Origin: Wolfiporia cocos
Lineage: Eukaryota; Basidiomycota; Agaricomycetes; Polyporales; Phaeolaceae
NCBI GenBank assembly: GCA_029448655.1
Contig: JACCLO010000041.1
Coordinates: 32,047 to 96,046, forward strand
DNA: 64,000 nucleotides
Reading direction: 5' to 3'
The notes below the pieces were generated by a model. It saw nothing but the letters and a program-made list of their open reading frames with translations. It was not told the DNA's origin and did no database searches. Shown piece after piece: positions 1-10,039 of the stretch. Every line of letters begins with the position of its first letter. Position 1 is the stretch's first letter. The position numbers were made by a program, and so were the translations under genes.

Positions 1-285
1 TTTGACGATAATCGGGTTCTTCAAGGGTTGCGTGGGCACCTTGTATTTTTCTACCACTCTGCTGTGGATCAGGTTTGACATTGCTCCTGAGTCGATTAGT
101 GCATTGCACTTCACGGGTTTTGCCAGCGTCATGATTACCGGAATGAAGAGGGATCGATTCTTCTCGAACGAGGTAATTACATGCGCTGCTTTCTCGGAGG
201 GTAAGACCGTGGGCTTCCCTCCTAGGCAAAATCCTGTTCTTCTACGAGCCGTGCTAGGAGCTCGGGGTTCTTGGCTTTCAGAGCC
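1..285 (-). CDS. Ty3/gypsy pol, protease part (truncated by window edge)
   Basis: Reading the minus strand from 285 to 1 gives an open frame containing ALIDSGAMSNLI, the DSG active-site motif of a retropepsin-like aspartic protease, flanked by hydrophobic strands typical of gypsy proteases. The frame begins just after a stop at 286-288 and overlaps the end of gag (222-285) in the -1 register. Pol would therefore need a -1 shift or reinitiation. At the end of gag a TTTT run (233-229, minus sense) would allow P-site re-pairing, but this is inference. Reverse transcriptase and integrase should lie to the left, outside the window. No break is visible in the part present. Confidence 0.8.
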
Positions 286-2056
286 CTAATTGCTGTGACC
301 GCTCTGTTAGCGGTGACATATTCAGTCTCTTCTTCGGAGACTTCTTCGATGCGAGCTTCTTGCTCGGCTTCTTCTTCTTCGGTTTTTCGAGTAGTCCGCC
401 TAGGGCGGGCTGGTTTCCTCGGCCTCTTCGGGCAGTCTCGCGACATATGTCCTGGCTGATGACAGGTGAAGCATTTTCCTTTCTTGATGTGATCGTCCCT
501 TTCCTGGGTGGTCATTCGATCTACATCCATTGCGTTCGGATCTTTCGGTGCGGTTGTCTGTGGAGCACTAGTGCGTCCGTTATTCTGGTTCGAGGCTTGC
601 CAAGCCTTTTTCTTGACAAACGGTTTGTCCCGTTTCAAGAATATCTTGTACGTATTTTCATAGTACGAGGCAGCGGACTGCCATTCATCAATGGTTGCTG
701 GTAGCGGTCGAACACCGATGATGTATCGGGTCGTGTGTTCGGGTAACCCTTTCTCAAAGAGGGTTATGAGCAACGCGTTTCCGTCCGCGCTGTATCGATC
801 GTACTGGGCCTTTCCGGCCAAGTTGTTGAACTCGGTGATATAATCATCAATGTCCTTCCTGTCCTGGGTTACGTCCAGGATTTTCTTCCGCGCCTTCTGT
901 ACCTCTTCGATGGCTCCGAAGGCTTTCTGGAAGTCTGCATCAAACTGTGCAAGACTAGGTGGGAAGAATCGTTTCGTCTGGGGGTTCGTGTAAACCCGGT
1001 GGTAATTTTGTTTCCACTGGCCTGTTTTCCCCTTGTTCGAAATATAAGAGAGGATAAAGATCACTCTCTGAACGTCGTTCTGGAATGATGTTTCGTACAT
1101 CGTAAACCAGGAATTGCACTGGTTTATGAAGTTCTGCATGTCAGATCGTTCCCCGTCGAATACGTCTGGGGGATTGATCTTTATCATCGGGGGTCGGTAG
1201 TACGGGTTTGGCGCCGGAGGTTGAGGCTGCGGCGCATTCGGTGGTGGAGGTCCTCCTCCTCCCGGGTATCCTCCACCTGGGTTTCCTGGGTTTCCTCCGG
1301 GGTTCCCTGGGTTTCCTCCAGGGTTTCCTCCTCCGGGGTTCGCGGGGGTTCCTCCTCCGAATCCTCCAGGAGGGGGGCATTCCCTCCTCCGAGTCCGAAG
1401 TTTCCTCCCAGTCCTCCTCCGCTTGTACCTGCGGAGGTTCGTCCAAATAGGCCTGAAGGCCATGTTCCTGGGTTTGTCGTTCCCATTCCTCCGCTTGGGC
1501 TAGTCCAAGACGGATTTCCTCCGCTACCCATTCCGGGTGCGTTCTGTGGGGGGTTTCCAAAGAGGTCTGTTCCTCCAGCCATAGGCCCAATCCCACTCTG
1601 CGCAAAAGCAGATATAAATCCTGGAGGGTCCTGTCCTCCGGTCTGGCTGTTATCTGTTCCTGTAAAATTTCCAGGATTTCTCCCATCATCTCCGATGCGC
1701 TCAATTCCTGCCATTCCTGTGGCGCCCGAAGGCTGATTCGTATTTCCATCGGCATCGAAGGTTCTGTTGATGGTTTCGGTTTCGTTTTCGGTCAACGTCG
1801 CGGTTGACATCGGAGGGAGTTCTCCAAATCGTTCGAACGCTTCACGCGTTATTTCCCAAGCGGTCGTTCTTGCGGAGGGGTATACTTCTACCCACTTCGA
1901 TGCCCTATCTTCTCTTGGAATGACAACAATTCCTCCGCGGTTACGGAAGGCTCCAATGGTGTCAGTCCACTCGTATCGGTTGAGTCTGTAGACTCCCTGA
2001 ATGTCCTCGGGCAAGAGTTCAATCAGTCGTGCTGGGAATTCTGGTCCAAATATCAT
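222..2056 (-). pseudogene. Ty3/gypsy gag with CCHC zinc knuckle, one-base frame break
   Basis: Minus-strand gag of the same element as the protease at 1-285. The N-terminal frame starts at ATG 2056 and is open to 1184; the C-terminal frame is open from 1463 to 222. They overlap in a Gly/Pro/Asn-rich linker. The natural reading joins them at a run of six C (plus-strand G run, about 1372-1377), where one more base would keep a single frame of roughly 600 codons. Near the C-terminus is the zinc knuckle CFTCHQPGHMSRDC, followed by an Arg-rich then Glu-rich tail, as in nucleocapsid regions of gypsy gags. The one-base loss could be a real lesion or a homopolymer sequencing error. A third overlapping frame (1141-1755) is a shadow of the low-complexity linker. 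Confidence 0.8.
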
Positions 2057-2088
2057 GTGCCCTTACACCGTGGTAGGTGAGGGTGATA

Positions 2089-2099
2089 AGCTCGACCTT
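2089..2099 (-). promoter_or_regulatory. Candidate self-priming primer binding site
   Basis: On the minus strand this reads AAGGTCGAGCT, one base from the inferred LTR end. It is the exact reverse complement of AGCTCGACCTT at 2433-2423 (minus), which begins about 35 nt downstream of a TATAAAAG box (2468-2461). That is where the transcript should start. The layout matches the self-primed reverse transcription known for Tf1 of fission yeast, where the first 11 nt of the mRNA anneal to the primer site. The match is seen; its use is inferred. Confidence 0.6.
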
Positions 2100-2100
2100 C

Positions 2101-2597
2101 TGTTGGGTCGAACACCCGTTCGTATATTCGAGTCGCGAATATAGATCGTTCTTCTGCATGTGGGCGTATAGCCGTATGCAAGGCAAATGCTCGTTAGATG
2201 CCTTCAAGTCCTAGGTGAAGTTCCTAGGAGATCGTATAATATCCAATACGCGTTAGAGGATATAATCTGTTCAGGTGCGAGTCGAATAGAATATAAGACT
2301 CGCCTAAGTCCGAGAAGTCAGTGTGCACTTCGAGGACTTAGTCGTTCGGTTGCTCGAGTGAGAAATACTGAGCGTAGTTTCCTACGTTTGAGAACGAGTA
2401 TAAGACTTCTTGTTTATACAACAAGGTCGAGCTGAAGAGCCTTGACAATAAGTACATGAGCTTTTATACTACGCTGGGTTTTAGGGGTCAAGTCCATCCC
2501 AGATGCCACCGCTACTATCTACGCTATAGTATCAAACGTTTGATAAGTATGTAGTGATGTATCCGAAACGATAGATAGGGATGATGGTGGTTGAACA
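2101..2597 (-). repeat. 5' LTR of the left-edge gypsy element
   Basis: The boundary next to gag is set by the TGTT...AACA ends and the adjacent candidate primer site. On the plus strand it starts TGTTGGGTCG at 2101 and ends TTGAACA at 2597. A minus-strand TATAAAAG lies at 2468-2461. The second LTR is outside the window, so the target duplication cannot be checked and the outer end (2597) is inferred. The transcribed part (2101-2433) is unusually rich in perfect short hairpins, for example TATATTCG/CGAATATA at 2123-2143, TCCTAGG/CCTAGGA at 2209-2229, GCGAGTC/GACTCGC at 2277-2303 and TAAGTCC/GGACTTA at 2305-2340. Confidence 0.6.
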
Positions 2598-2853
2598 CCA
2601 TCTATAAGCTAATAAACGATGAAGGTGAAACGGTGGCAGAGTTGGATCTGCCAAAGGTGAAACGCGCCCTACATGCTAATACAACTGGGGATGCGCCCAG
2701 TAGAGTCACGAGTAGCCAGGGGGTTGGTTGCGCAACAAGTCCCTGTATCGTATTCGCCCGGTGGTGAGTTCTGTCGATATTCGAAAAATCAAAATAACCG
2801 TAACACTCCCCAACCTGAGTTGCCCGAGAAAATAGCCACGGACTGAAGTGGAT
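2598..2853. other. Short unassigned stretch between LTR and MITE
   Basis: No gene recognised. Minus-strand reading is open and would continue that of 4611-4850 if the MITE at 2854-4602 were removed together with one copy of its target duplication. This may be a fragment of an older coding sequence, host or transposon, that I cannot name. Confidence 0.3.
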
Positions 2854-4602
2854 TAGTGATGTGCCAGGCCCAGCCCAGCTCAAAAGCCCCGGCTTCGGCC
2901 CGGCTTGGATGGCCCATGGCTTTTCAAAACCTCAGGCCAGGCCCTCATTGACAGCTCACGGCTTGGCCCGGCCTAGGTCCCAGCTTGGCCGCGGCCTACC
3001 ACTGCTAAGATAATCGTCACTTTAGCTTCAGAGCTTGAGATTCACCTTTGCCAAACCTTTCCCAGATGAAATAGAACCTTTAATCCTCCGATCTATAGTA
3101 GGATTAAGCATGAAATAATCATTCACTAGCGCAGCATTCAGTAGCGTGCCTGCCATATGGGGGATCATATAGGCGCCCAAAAGTGAGTGGCAGGCTTCAA
3201 CGTTGAGGACTTGACTTTTCTGTAGTTTTAAATAAACAAGATAGGTGCACAATGATTGAGTTGAGCATATAACTGGCCTGTATGGGCTTATATTGTGCCT
3301 GCCAGATATTGTAGCCATTAAGATCCCTAGGCCAGGGCTCAACAGCTTGGCCTGGCCTGGCCTGTATCTCAGGCCGGGCCCTGGGCCGTCTCTGTCACAA
3401 GCCAATTTCCAAGCCTAGTAGAACATCCTAGGTTGACACCCCACTCACGCCTCTTGCACGCTAAAGCACTCCATCCAAGCCCAGCTGGATACGTACGGCA
3501 ATGCTAGTAGAAGCCCTCCGATACACAAGTCACTACGGGCACTAGCAGACCACCAGCAGTCCGAACCTTACACCAGTCCCAGTCCCCGGCAGTCAGTACA
3601 ATACTGCCTAGTCCATACAACCTAGTCATGGGCCACCTCTAGGAACCACCAGCGTGGCTAGCACAGCAGTAACCCCAAGACAATCCAGGTTACCAGCCAT
3701 CGCACATACACTACACACTAACTAGAGGAATGACCTATATTATGCACGTGACCTAAACACTACGCCCAATGTCTCACATCTCTTACACCACAGACACTCG
3801 CCATTACTGGCATAGACATTCCCCATTACAGGCAGGCCCCGACCTGTATAGACTTCTGCCCGTGGGATGGCAGCAATCCCATACAAGCACTAGACCTATG
3901 CACCTACAGTCTACGAGTCTACGCCCTACGCCTTCCCTTCAGTACCGCAACCTCTGGGAACCCGGGCCGTGAACGATCGACCCTCAGTACCGTAACCTCG
4001 GGAACCTAGGCCACCAAAAGCACCTTCAGACCACATCTTGTCAAACCACGCCATTGGAATGGTGCACCCCCTGCCTGGGATGGCAGCACATGACCTATGA
4101 GGAGCACTGGTCGTTATACCCTGATCGACGAAAACCACCGATCATTACACCCGATCGAAGCACTGATCACCACCGCCATTACTGGTATCACCCGATCGAC
4201 AAGAACCACTGATCGTAACCCGATCGATTGGCAACCCCCCTGATCCAATCCCATCACACTACGTTGCTATGGACATCTCGCTACGTACCAGTGCTCCAAT
4301 GCCATTACCGGCCCCATAGCTTAGACCAATTGTATACCAGCAAGTAGATGACCCCATAGTCACGCGAGCCCCCACATGTACAAACAGTAGTAATATATAA
4401 GCCAGACAGTCTCGAGCATAAACCTCAGACTTGTCTTGGCCTCTTCTGGCTAGTAGTCCCAAATCAGGAAGGCACCTTTGTGTGAGCCCCCTTCCCCTGG
4501 TTGAGTGCTAGTTAGTAGCGTGTGTCAGTCTCAAGCCGTGCTGTAAAGCCCAGCTTGGCCCGGCCCAGCTCATGGCCCAAAGCTGGGCCTGGCACATCAC
4601 TA
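2854..4602. mobile_element. hAT-like MITE copy 1 (interrupted by a solo LTR)
   Basis: Terminal inverted repeats begin TAGTGATGTGCCAGGCCC and end with its reverse complement. The element is flanked by an 8-bp target duplication AAGTGGAT at 2846-2853 and 4603-4610, as expected for hAT transposition. Without the nested LTR (3393-4527 plus its duplication) the element is about 610 bp. It is non-coding apart from a minus-strand open stretch that is conserved in copy 3 and has no domain I recognise. It is GC-rich near both ends, with many GGCC/GGCCC words. Confidence 0.85.
3393..4527 (+). mobile_element. Solo LTR inside MITE copy 1
   Basis: Starts TGTCACAAG and ends GTGTGTCA, flanked by the 5-bp duplication GTCTC at 3388-3392 and 4528-4532. 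Removing it restores the MITE sequence as seen in copy 3. A TATATAAG box near 4391 and a following imperfect hairpin (GTCT.GAG/CTC.AGAC) mark plus orientation. It belongs to the broad TGTCACA...TGTGTCA gypsy LTR superfamily found throughout the window. Confidence 0.85.
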
Positions 4603-4610
4603 AAGTGGAT

Positions 4611-5000
4611 GGGATGAAGGGTTAAGAAATCAAGAGCTGCTGATGGCAACGTGAGTATACGATTCCAATACAAGTCTTTGTCGATCAATCTGGGGATCCC
4701 TAGTCCTTTGACAAAACTCTCCAAAACCATGAAAGAGAAATTGTCCTGGCCATTCAGGATGACCTGGTTGGAATACAAGGGGCAGAGGAGTTGATAGAAA
4801 AACCTCAATATGAACACATGTTCAGTGATGTAATTGAAGCGGCATGACATGACAGCAGAGGCATGATTGAAGTGATAAATATGAGTGAAGCTGCCCTGGC
4901 CATGTCATGGAGGGCATAAGCATACTGGGTGCCATGAGCAGAGAGGAGGTTGAGAGTGTCACAGACTGCCTCGGGTAAGGCTCTTATAGATATCACATGA
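4611..5000 (-). other. Open minus-strand frames of unknown origin
   Basis: Two overlapping minus-strand frames (4850-4611 and 4996-4805) have protein-like composition but no recognised motif. They are in different registers, so either an intron or a frameshift separates them. They lie just outside the MITE, whose insertion separated them from 2598-2853. I cannot assign a function; they may be the remains of a host gene or of another transposon. Confidence 0.25.
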
Positions 5001-5009
5001 CTTGTTATT

Positions 5010-5324
5010 GTTTGTCTTAGGTTTGATAAGGTTTAGCTAGAATTCCCTGATACCTTAACAGTCATGCGCCCATACTTACAGTAGTGCCACCCATGTGACT
5101 CACCTTAGGTAGTGCACAGGCCACCTCTTTAGGGTAGACACAGTGTGTCCCCCTGTATGTACATATAGCGCGAGCTGAGGTCTTACAACCTCAGTTCTAC
5201 TATTCTTGGCAACCAGGTCAATCCTCACTACCTCTGCGTGTGCGCCCGCCTGCGTCTTGGCAACACTACTATTCTATACTCGCTAGTCTGTGGTGCAAGA
5301 CTGCACATACCGCTGTTGTCAGAA
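5010..5324 (+). repeat. LTR fragment (plus orientation)
   Basis: Shows the shared LTR landmarks: a GCACAGGCCAC..TTTAGGG block, a TATA-like ACATATAG, the perfect hairpin CTGAGGT-CTTACA-ACCTCAG at 5175-5194, then CAGTTCTACTATTCTTGG and a TGTTGTCA end. No clear start or target duplication was found, so it is reported as a fragment with approximate limits. Confidence 0.5.
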
Positions 5325-6741
5325 AAATATTTTCTCTCGGGTTCTCCGGGCAGGTCTGGATGTGCCGAGATAGGCGAGGTGTTCGAGGGGTTGATGTCGA
5401 GTAGTTTTACCGGTTGAACGTAGCCTGTAGCGATTTAGAACTGCGGCGGTGCGTCGAATAAAGTGGAAATAATAGACATTGACTCGAAAATGTTTGTGAC
5501 CGATTTCCTAAGTCCTAAGCGTACGCCTCGAGCGCAGCCCTTCGTCTGACTTCGTCTGGGTGGAATTCGATGATTTGCTCGTATCTACACATCGCCTAAA
5601 TACATGGAGAGCCACGAAATTTTCTACAACATTTTAAGTGTCCTAAAATTTCGAGTGTGCACCCTACAAGCTAGACAATCCAGAGACGAACCCTGAGATG
5701 GTGAAGACTGTCCTGAAACACAAGCAAATTATTTTATGAGACCGATCACCTGTAGATCTAGGGTGGTGCACCGAGGTTGGAGAGAAAAGACATGGAAAAA
5801 GCTATAGGAAGGCAGTTGGGGTTGGGCCAGACCTGGCTAGGCTAGAGAGCCTAGGGAAGCGTCAGATGGCACCTGTTTTGACTGGATGAGCAGCCAGATA
5901 GTGCCCGCAGGGCTTTTGCGACATTTCAGATTGTGCATGAGCCAGCGAAGGTTCACTGTACGAGTATGATCGAGGCCGATCATGATCGGTCAAGCTGTGG
6001 CTGAACTACCTCAGATGGGCATTCTGCCTACCAGCTGGCTTTCTGTGGTGTGTTCTGTGTCGTTTTGGTGTGTGTTTGATCGTGCCCTGGTATTCTTACA
6101 TGTGTCTAAAGTCTATGGCACATTTATATTGCAGCCGCAGCCACGCGCGAGCTGGAACGGCCAAAGACAATCGAGGCAGGGCACCGGCCGTGCGGGCCGT
6201 CTGGTCCCTTGGGGACACCTGTTCCTGGCCGTGCATGGCATCCCGTGCATGGTCCAGGAGCGCCATCCCTTCAGATATGAAGCTTATTGAGGAGGAGCTG
6301 GACTATAGGTATCAAGTTGCTGAGGATGAAGTGGACGAGCAGTGTGAAGATGAAGAGGGAAACAGGGCAGAAAATTATAAAGACAAGGATGGGGATTTGG
6401 GTCTGGATGAGGACAGAGTTGACAATCTGGATGACCTGCTCAGCAAGAATGGCTTTGCACCACTTTGAGCAATATACACAGCTTCTCAGATGTGCTCAGA
6501 TTTTTGTAGTTTGAGCATTCTCAACATCATGTATACCACTTATTTTGTACATTGTGATTCTACATGATGGTTCTGAGGCCTCTAGGTGTGCACCACATTG
6601 TGTGGCATATGCCACAGGCTATAGTATATCCACATAGGTAAGCTGCAACAGCACTTTGCAATTCATATGCCAGCCTGACTACCAAACAACAATTCTATAC
6701 CAGTCTGATGATTAGTTTCCCAGTCACACATTGAATTTGAC
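5325..6741. other. Mostly unassigned region
   Basis: Contains a perfect 9-bp inverted repeat CGAAATTTT/AAAATTTCG (5615-5623 and 5645-5653, 21-nt spacer) and one modest plus-strand reading frame (6070-6468, listed separately). Nothing else could be supported. Confidence 0.3.
6070..6468 (+). CDS. Hypothetical open frame with acidic C-terminus
   Basis: A 132-codon frame. The last 60 residues are strongly acidic (Glu/Asp-rich, for example EDEVDEQCEDEEGN) and end in a clean stop. The N-terminal half looks like unselected sequence, so if it is real, only the acidic tail is likely coding, perhaps as a last exon. No domain recognised. It lies between an LTR fragment and MITE copy 2, so it could also be a remnant of a transposon protein. 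Confidence 0.2.
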   Translation: MCLIVPWYSYMCLKSMAHLYCSRSHARAGTAKDNRGRAPAVRAVWSLGDTCSWPCMASRAWSRSAIPSDMKLIEEELDYRYQVAEDEVDEQCEDEEGNRAENYKDKDGDLGLDEDRVDNLDDLLSKNGFAPL

Positions 6742-7367
6742 TAGTGATGTGCAGGCCCAGCCCAGCCCAAAAGCCCTGGCTTTGATGGCCCACCGCTTTT
6801 CAAAACCTCAGGCCGGGCCCTCACTGACAGCTCACAGCTTGGCCCAGCCTGGGCCAGGGCCAAGCTGGGGCCTACCACTGCTAGGATAGTCATCACTATA
6901 GCCTTGAAAGTTTGAAATACACCATTTTCAATTGTTCCTTGATGAAAAGGAACATTGAGGCCTACAAATTATAGTGGTATTAAGTGTCAAAATAACCTTC
7001 CACCAGCATGGCATTCAGTAGTGCACCTGCCATATGGGGTATTGTATAGGTGCCCAATGGTGAGTGGCAGGCTTCAACATTAAGGACATGACTTATTGGC
7101 TTTTTATGTAGTCTGAAATGAACAGCATATAATACTATAGTTTAGTTAAGCATACTACTATCCTGTACAATCTTATATTGTAGTTGCCAGACATTGTAGC
7201 CATTAAGGTCACCAGGCTGGGGCTCAACAGCTCAGCCTGGCTCAGCCTGAGATACAAGCTGGGCCCTGGGCCATCTCAAGCCATGTTGTAAAGCCTAGCT
7301 CACCCCAGCCCAAGTAGGGCTTGGCCCAGCTTGGCTCTGGCCTCAAGCCAGGCCTGGCACATCACCT
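6742..7367. mobile_element. hAT-like MITE copy 2
   Basis: Same family as 2854-4602: starts TAGTGATGTG and ends CTGGCACATCACCT, about 626 bp, without a nested insertion. The flanking 8-mers AATTTGAC and AGTTTGAC differ at one base, consistent with an older hAT-type target duplication. Internal sequence is diverged from copies 1 and 3. Confidence 0.85.
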
Positions 7368-7625
7368 AGTTTGACTGACATTGATAAGATACCTTCAGAG
7401 TGGCGATTGAATGCTACTCTGCTGTTGATATTATCAGCACTTATCTACAGAGATCAGATCCTTCCTTGATTGGCAAGTACCTCCAGCACTGCTCCAGCAC
7501 TGGTAAGTCATCTCTGTCAGGAATTAGAACCAGTTGTAATCACTTCAAATCAGTTCACACCTCATACAGTTCAATCCAAAGACAAACCAGTTCTACCCAA
7601 ATCCTATAACCACCCCACATTAATG
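7368..7625. other. Nothing recognised
   Basis: Unique-looking AT-rich sequence between MITE copy 2 and an LTR. Short open frames only; none supported. Confidence 0.3.
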
Positions 7626-8244
7626 TGTCACAAGAAATTGTGGCGTCATTTTCCCCATTTTTCCATGTTTTTATGCCAAAATGCTGGTTTTTAGCCGCTC
7701 GTAGGACAGCACGTGCATAGGTAGATAAATGCTTTATCTTATCTAGCTACATCACGGTCTTTCGTCATCACTAGGTAACAACGTCACCTTGTATTGTAGC
7801 ACATGACTTGACTGCACACAGACCACACCTTTAGGGCAAGGCAGTTAGGTAGTTAGGGAGTTGCTGCATGTATATATACTTGGTGACGTCTGAGGTACTC
7901 CTCAGACTTAGTATCTCAGCCTAGGGGGTGTGTCCCCTGGCAACCTCTCAAAACCCTCTGCTGCCTGGCTTGAGTGTAACAGCGAACTGCATTAGCAACA
8001 AGCCCGCTGCTCTCTCCTTGAGGGTGGGGGCCTCTTTCAATATTATTCTTGCTTCACTCTCTGCTCGCTAGTCTGGGGGCATTGTGGTACACTCATGGGT
8101 TGTGACCTCAGGCATTCGGTGAGGCATCTCAATAGATGCAGCCTCCTGTTCTCCCCTTACGAGGATGGGGGCCCTGTAGGGCGGATATATAGGATATATA
8201 GGGGTTCCCCCGCTTAGGCAGGTAGCATGGTGGTTACCGTGTCA
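7626..8244 (+). repeat. LTR (plus orientation), no matching target duplication
   Basis: Starts TGTCACAAG and ends CCGTGTCA. Contains TATATATA near 7871 and the perfect 8-bp hairpin GTCTGAGG-TACT-CCTCAGAC at 7888-7907. Related to the LTR at about 35.86-36.40 kb, with which it shares the CCTAGGGGG..GTCCCCTGG block and the ending. The flanking 5-mers (TAATG and TATCA) do not match, so it may be one end of a rearranged element. Confidence 0.6.
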
Positions 8245-8349
8245 TATCACAACATCTCAGAAGCCCAAGAAACTGTTCTAATACTCCCAACAAAACAAAG
8301 CTACCACAAGGCAATATCTAAACATAAGGTTTATCAAATTCCTGATCTA

Positions 8350-8713
8350 TGTCACAGATCTGGGACATTCTACGAATTTTTCTATATTTTTACCTATTTT
8401 TCTGGCATTTCTACGAGCTTATTTACACTTACACTTGTAACCGCCCATAGACACGTCCATGTACACAAACAACACATACATAACATGCATGTCCAAACTA
8501 GTTACTCAGCGGACTAGTTCTCCGAAGTCACACCCCTTAGTAATATCCCAATACCAGGCTATGTCACTAGGGATGACATGGAATACCGTGTGTATCATGC
8601 AATGGGGAATACCCCCCTAATATAACCCTATACTCCTGATGAGGAGGAGCAGGCTATGTCCTGCCTATAAGATGCAGGTCACCATGCATGTCATAAGTCT
8701 CAGTGGTCGAGTA
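8350..8713 (+). repeat. LTR-like fragment
   Basis: Begins TGTCACAGATC and shares the T-rich CTATATTTTTACC..ATTTTTC start with the LTR at 31,470. No end is seen before the small minus-strand element at 8714, which probably interrupts it. Confidence 0.4.
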
Positions 8714-9647
8714 TGACACGGATAACTTATCACAAGACGCGCTGCGGACCCAATGCAACGTGCTTATGAGTGGCATAATAGCCACTCCCCCAAAAGGGCT
8801 ACGATAACAGCTCATGCTGCTATCGAGGGTCCAGCTATATCTGCAGTTCATATTCCCACGCTCGGCGCCTATTAGACACTCTATGGTGTAGGCCATGTAT
8901 GCCGGCGCCACGTACGGGTAATGTACCCTAGTTATTGCTCCGTAACGTCTATGATATTATGCTTTCGCATTATCTGTGACATTACCCCACTTCAAGGATT
9001 AACCGTCTCTGGTTAAGGAGATAACTTAGGCTGCATCAAGCCGCCCCCGGTACTAAGTATCACTTCTACTATGCTTTGTCATTGTGCCTGGTGAAGGGTA
9101 CCCCAATCCCTTATACCATTTGGCTTATGACGTGTGTGCCAACCTCTTGAAGGCCCGACTTACACCCTGGATTTTGGGTGCGGGTTAAGGCTATTTAATA
9201 GTAGTTTTTACCACGCAAGCTTTGACCAATCTTATCCCCTGATACCTTACGGTTATAGAGGGGCCCCATGATACAGGGGGTCACGTGGTGGGTACTTTTC
9301 CCTCAGCCGCCAGTGGTTCGGAAGCGCCCCAGGCAGTGGAAATATTTGCCACCACCCAGGTTCGAACCGGCGACCGGGTGAGCTGTTATTATATCACAAG
9401 ACGCGCTGCAGGACCCAATGCAACGTGCTTATGAGTGGCCATATAGCCAACTCCCCCAAAAGGGCTACGATAACAGCTCATGCTGCTATCGAGGGTCCAG
9501 CTATATCTGCAGTTCATATTCCCACGCTCGGCGCCTATTAGACACTCTATGGTGTAGGCCATGTATGCCGGCGCCACGTACGGGTAATGTACCCTAGTTA
9601 TTGCTCCGTAACGTCTATGATATTATGCTTTCGCATTATCTGTGACA
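8714..9647 (-). mobile_element. Small non-coding LTR element (TRIM-like)
   Basis: Two near-identical terminal segments (8714-8981 and about 9392-9647) flank an internal stretch of about 410 bp. On the minus strand the internal region ends in CTTGAAGTGGGGTAA directly before TGTCACAG, the same polypurine tract plus LTR start as the coding element at 31,455-31,470. The internal region has no coding capacity, but a GGTTCGAACC box-B-like word lies near 9360. Both LTRs carry the hairpins GAGTGGC/GCCACTC and GATAACAGC/GCTG.TATC. The flanking 5-mers differ (GAGTA and CATGC), so this may be a rearranged insertion. Solo relatives lie at 33.91 and 42.30 kb. Confidence 0.6.
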
Positions 9648-10039
9648 CATGCAAGAGCTGCGGCCGGAAGGACTGCACAAACATGGAGGGGTGATGCAAT
9701 TGGAGGGTGCCAGCATCCAAGGTGGACAATAAGGGGGCTCAGAAATCTACTAGCGGCAACCCCCCCACACCTCATGGCAAAGGTCACATGGTCCAGGTCA
9801 CCACAACAGAGATGTGGATCCCAGATGACAGTGACAACTCCATGGGCAACTCCACCGCCCATTCATCCGTGCGCATCACGGAGGTAGAGGAACCACTGGC
9901 CAGTACACCGGCTCCATCAACAGCCCCAATTGGTCAGCCACCGAATTGGGGCACTACCATTATCCCATGGCATTCAGTTGCCCAGAAAACTCCTGACCAT
10001 CCAGCTAGCGAGTCGAATTTTCGCCTTCAGCACATGTGA
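9648..10039 (+). pseudogene. 3' end of gag of the dUTPase-bearing gypsy element
   Basis: The plus-strand frame carries a zinc-knuckle-like start (CKSCGRKDC) and a Ser/Thr/Pro-rich tail ending at TGA 10037-10039. An in-frame TGA at 9692 breaks it, in a context explicable as a CGA to TGA change. The rest of gag and the 5' LTR are missing: the frame is cut at 9648 by the end of the preceding small LTR element. Pol follows in the -1 register, as in the left-edge element. Confidence 0.6.

Noticed and set aside
2602..2883. 93-codon minus-strand frame overlapping the MITE end
   Set aside because: Part of it is MITE terminal sequence, so the frame as it stands is a product of the insertion.
9355..9385. 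tRNA gene at the GGTTCGAACC word in the small LTR element
   Set aside because: The T-loop-like word is present but neither strand gives a matching T stem, acceptor stem or anticodon arm.
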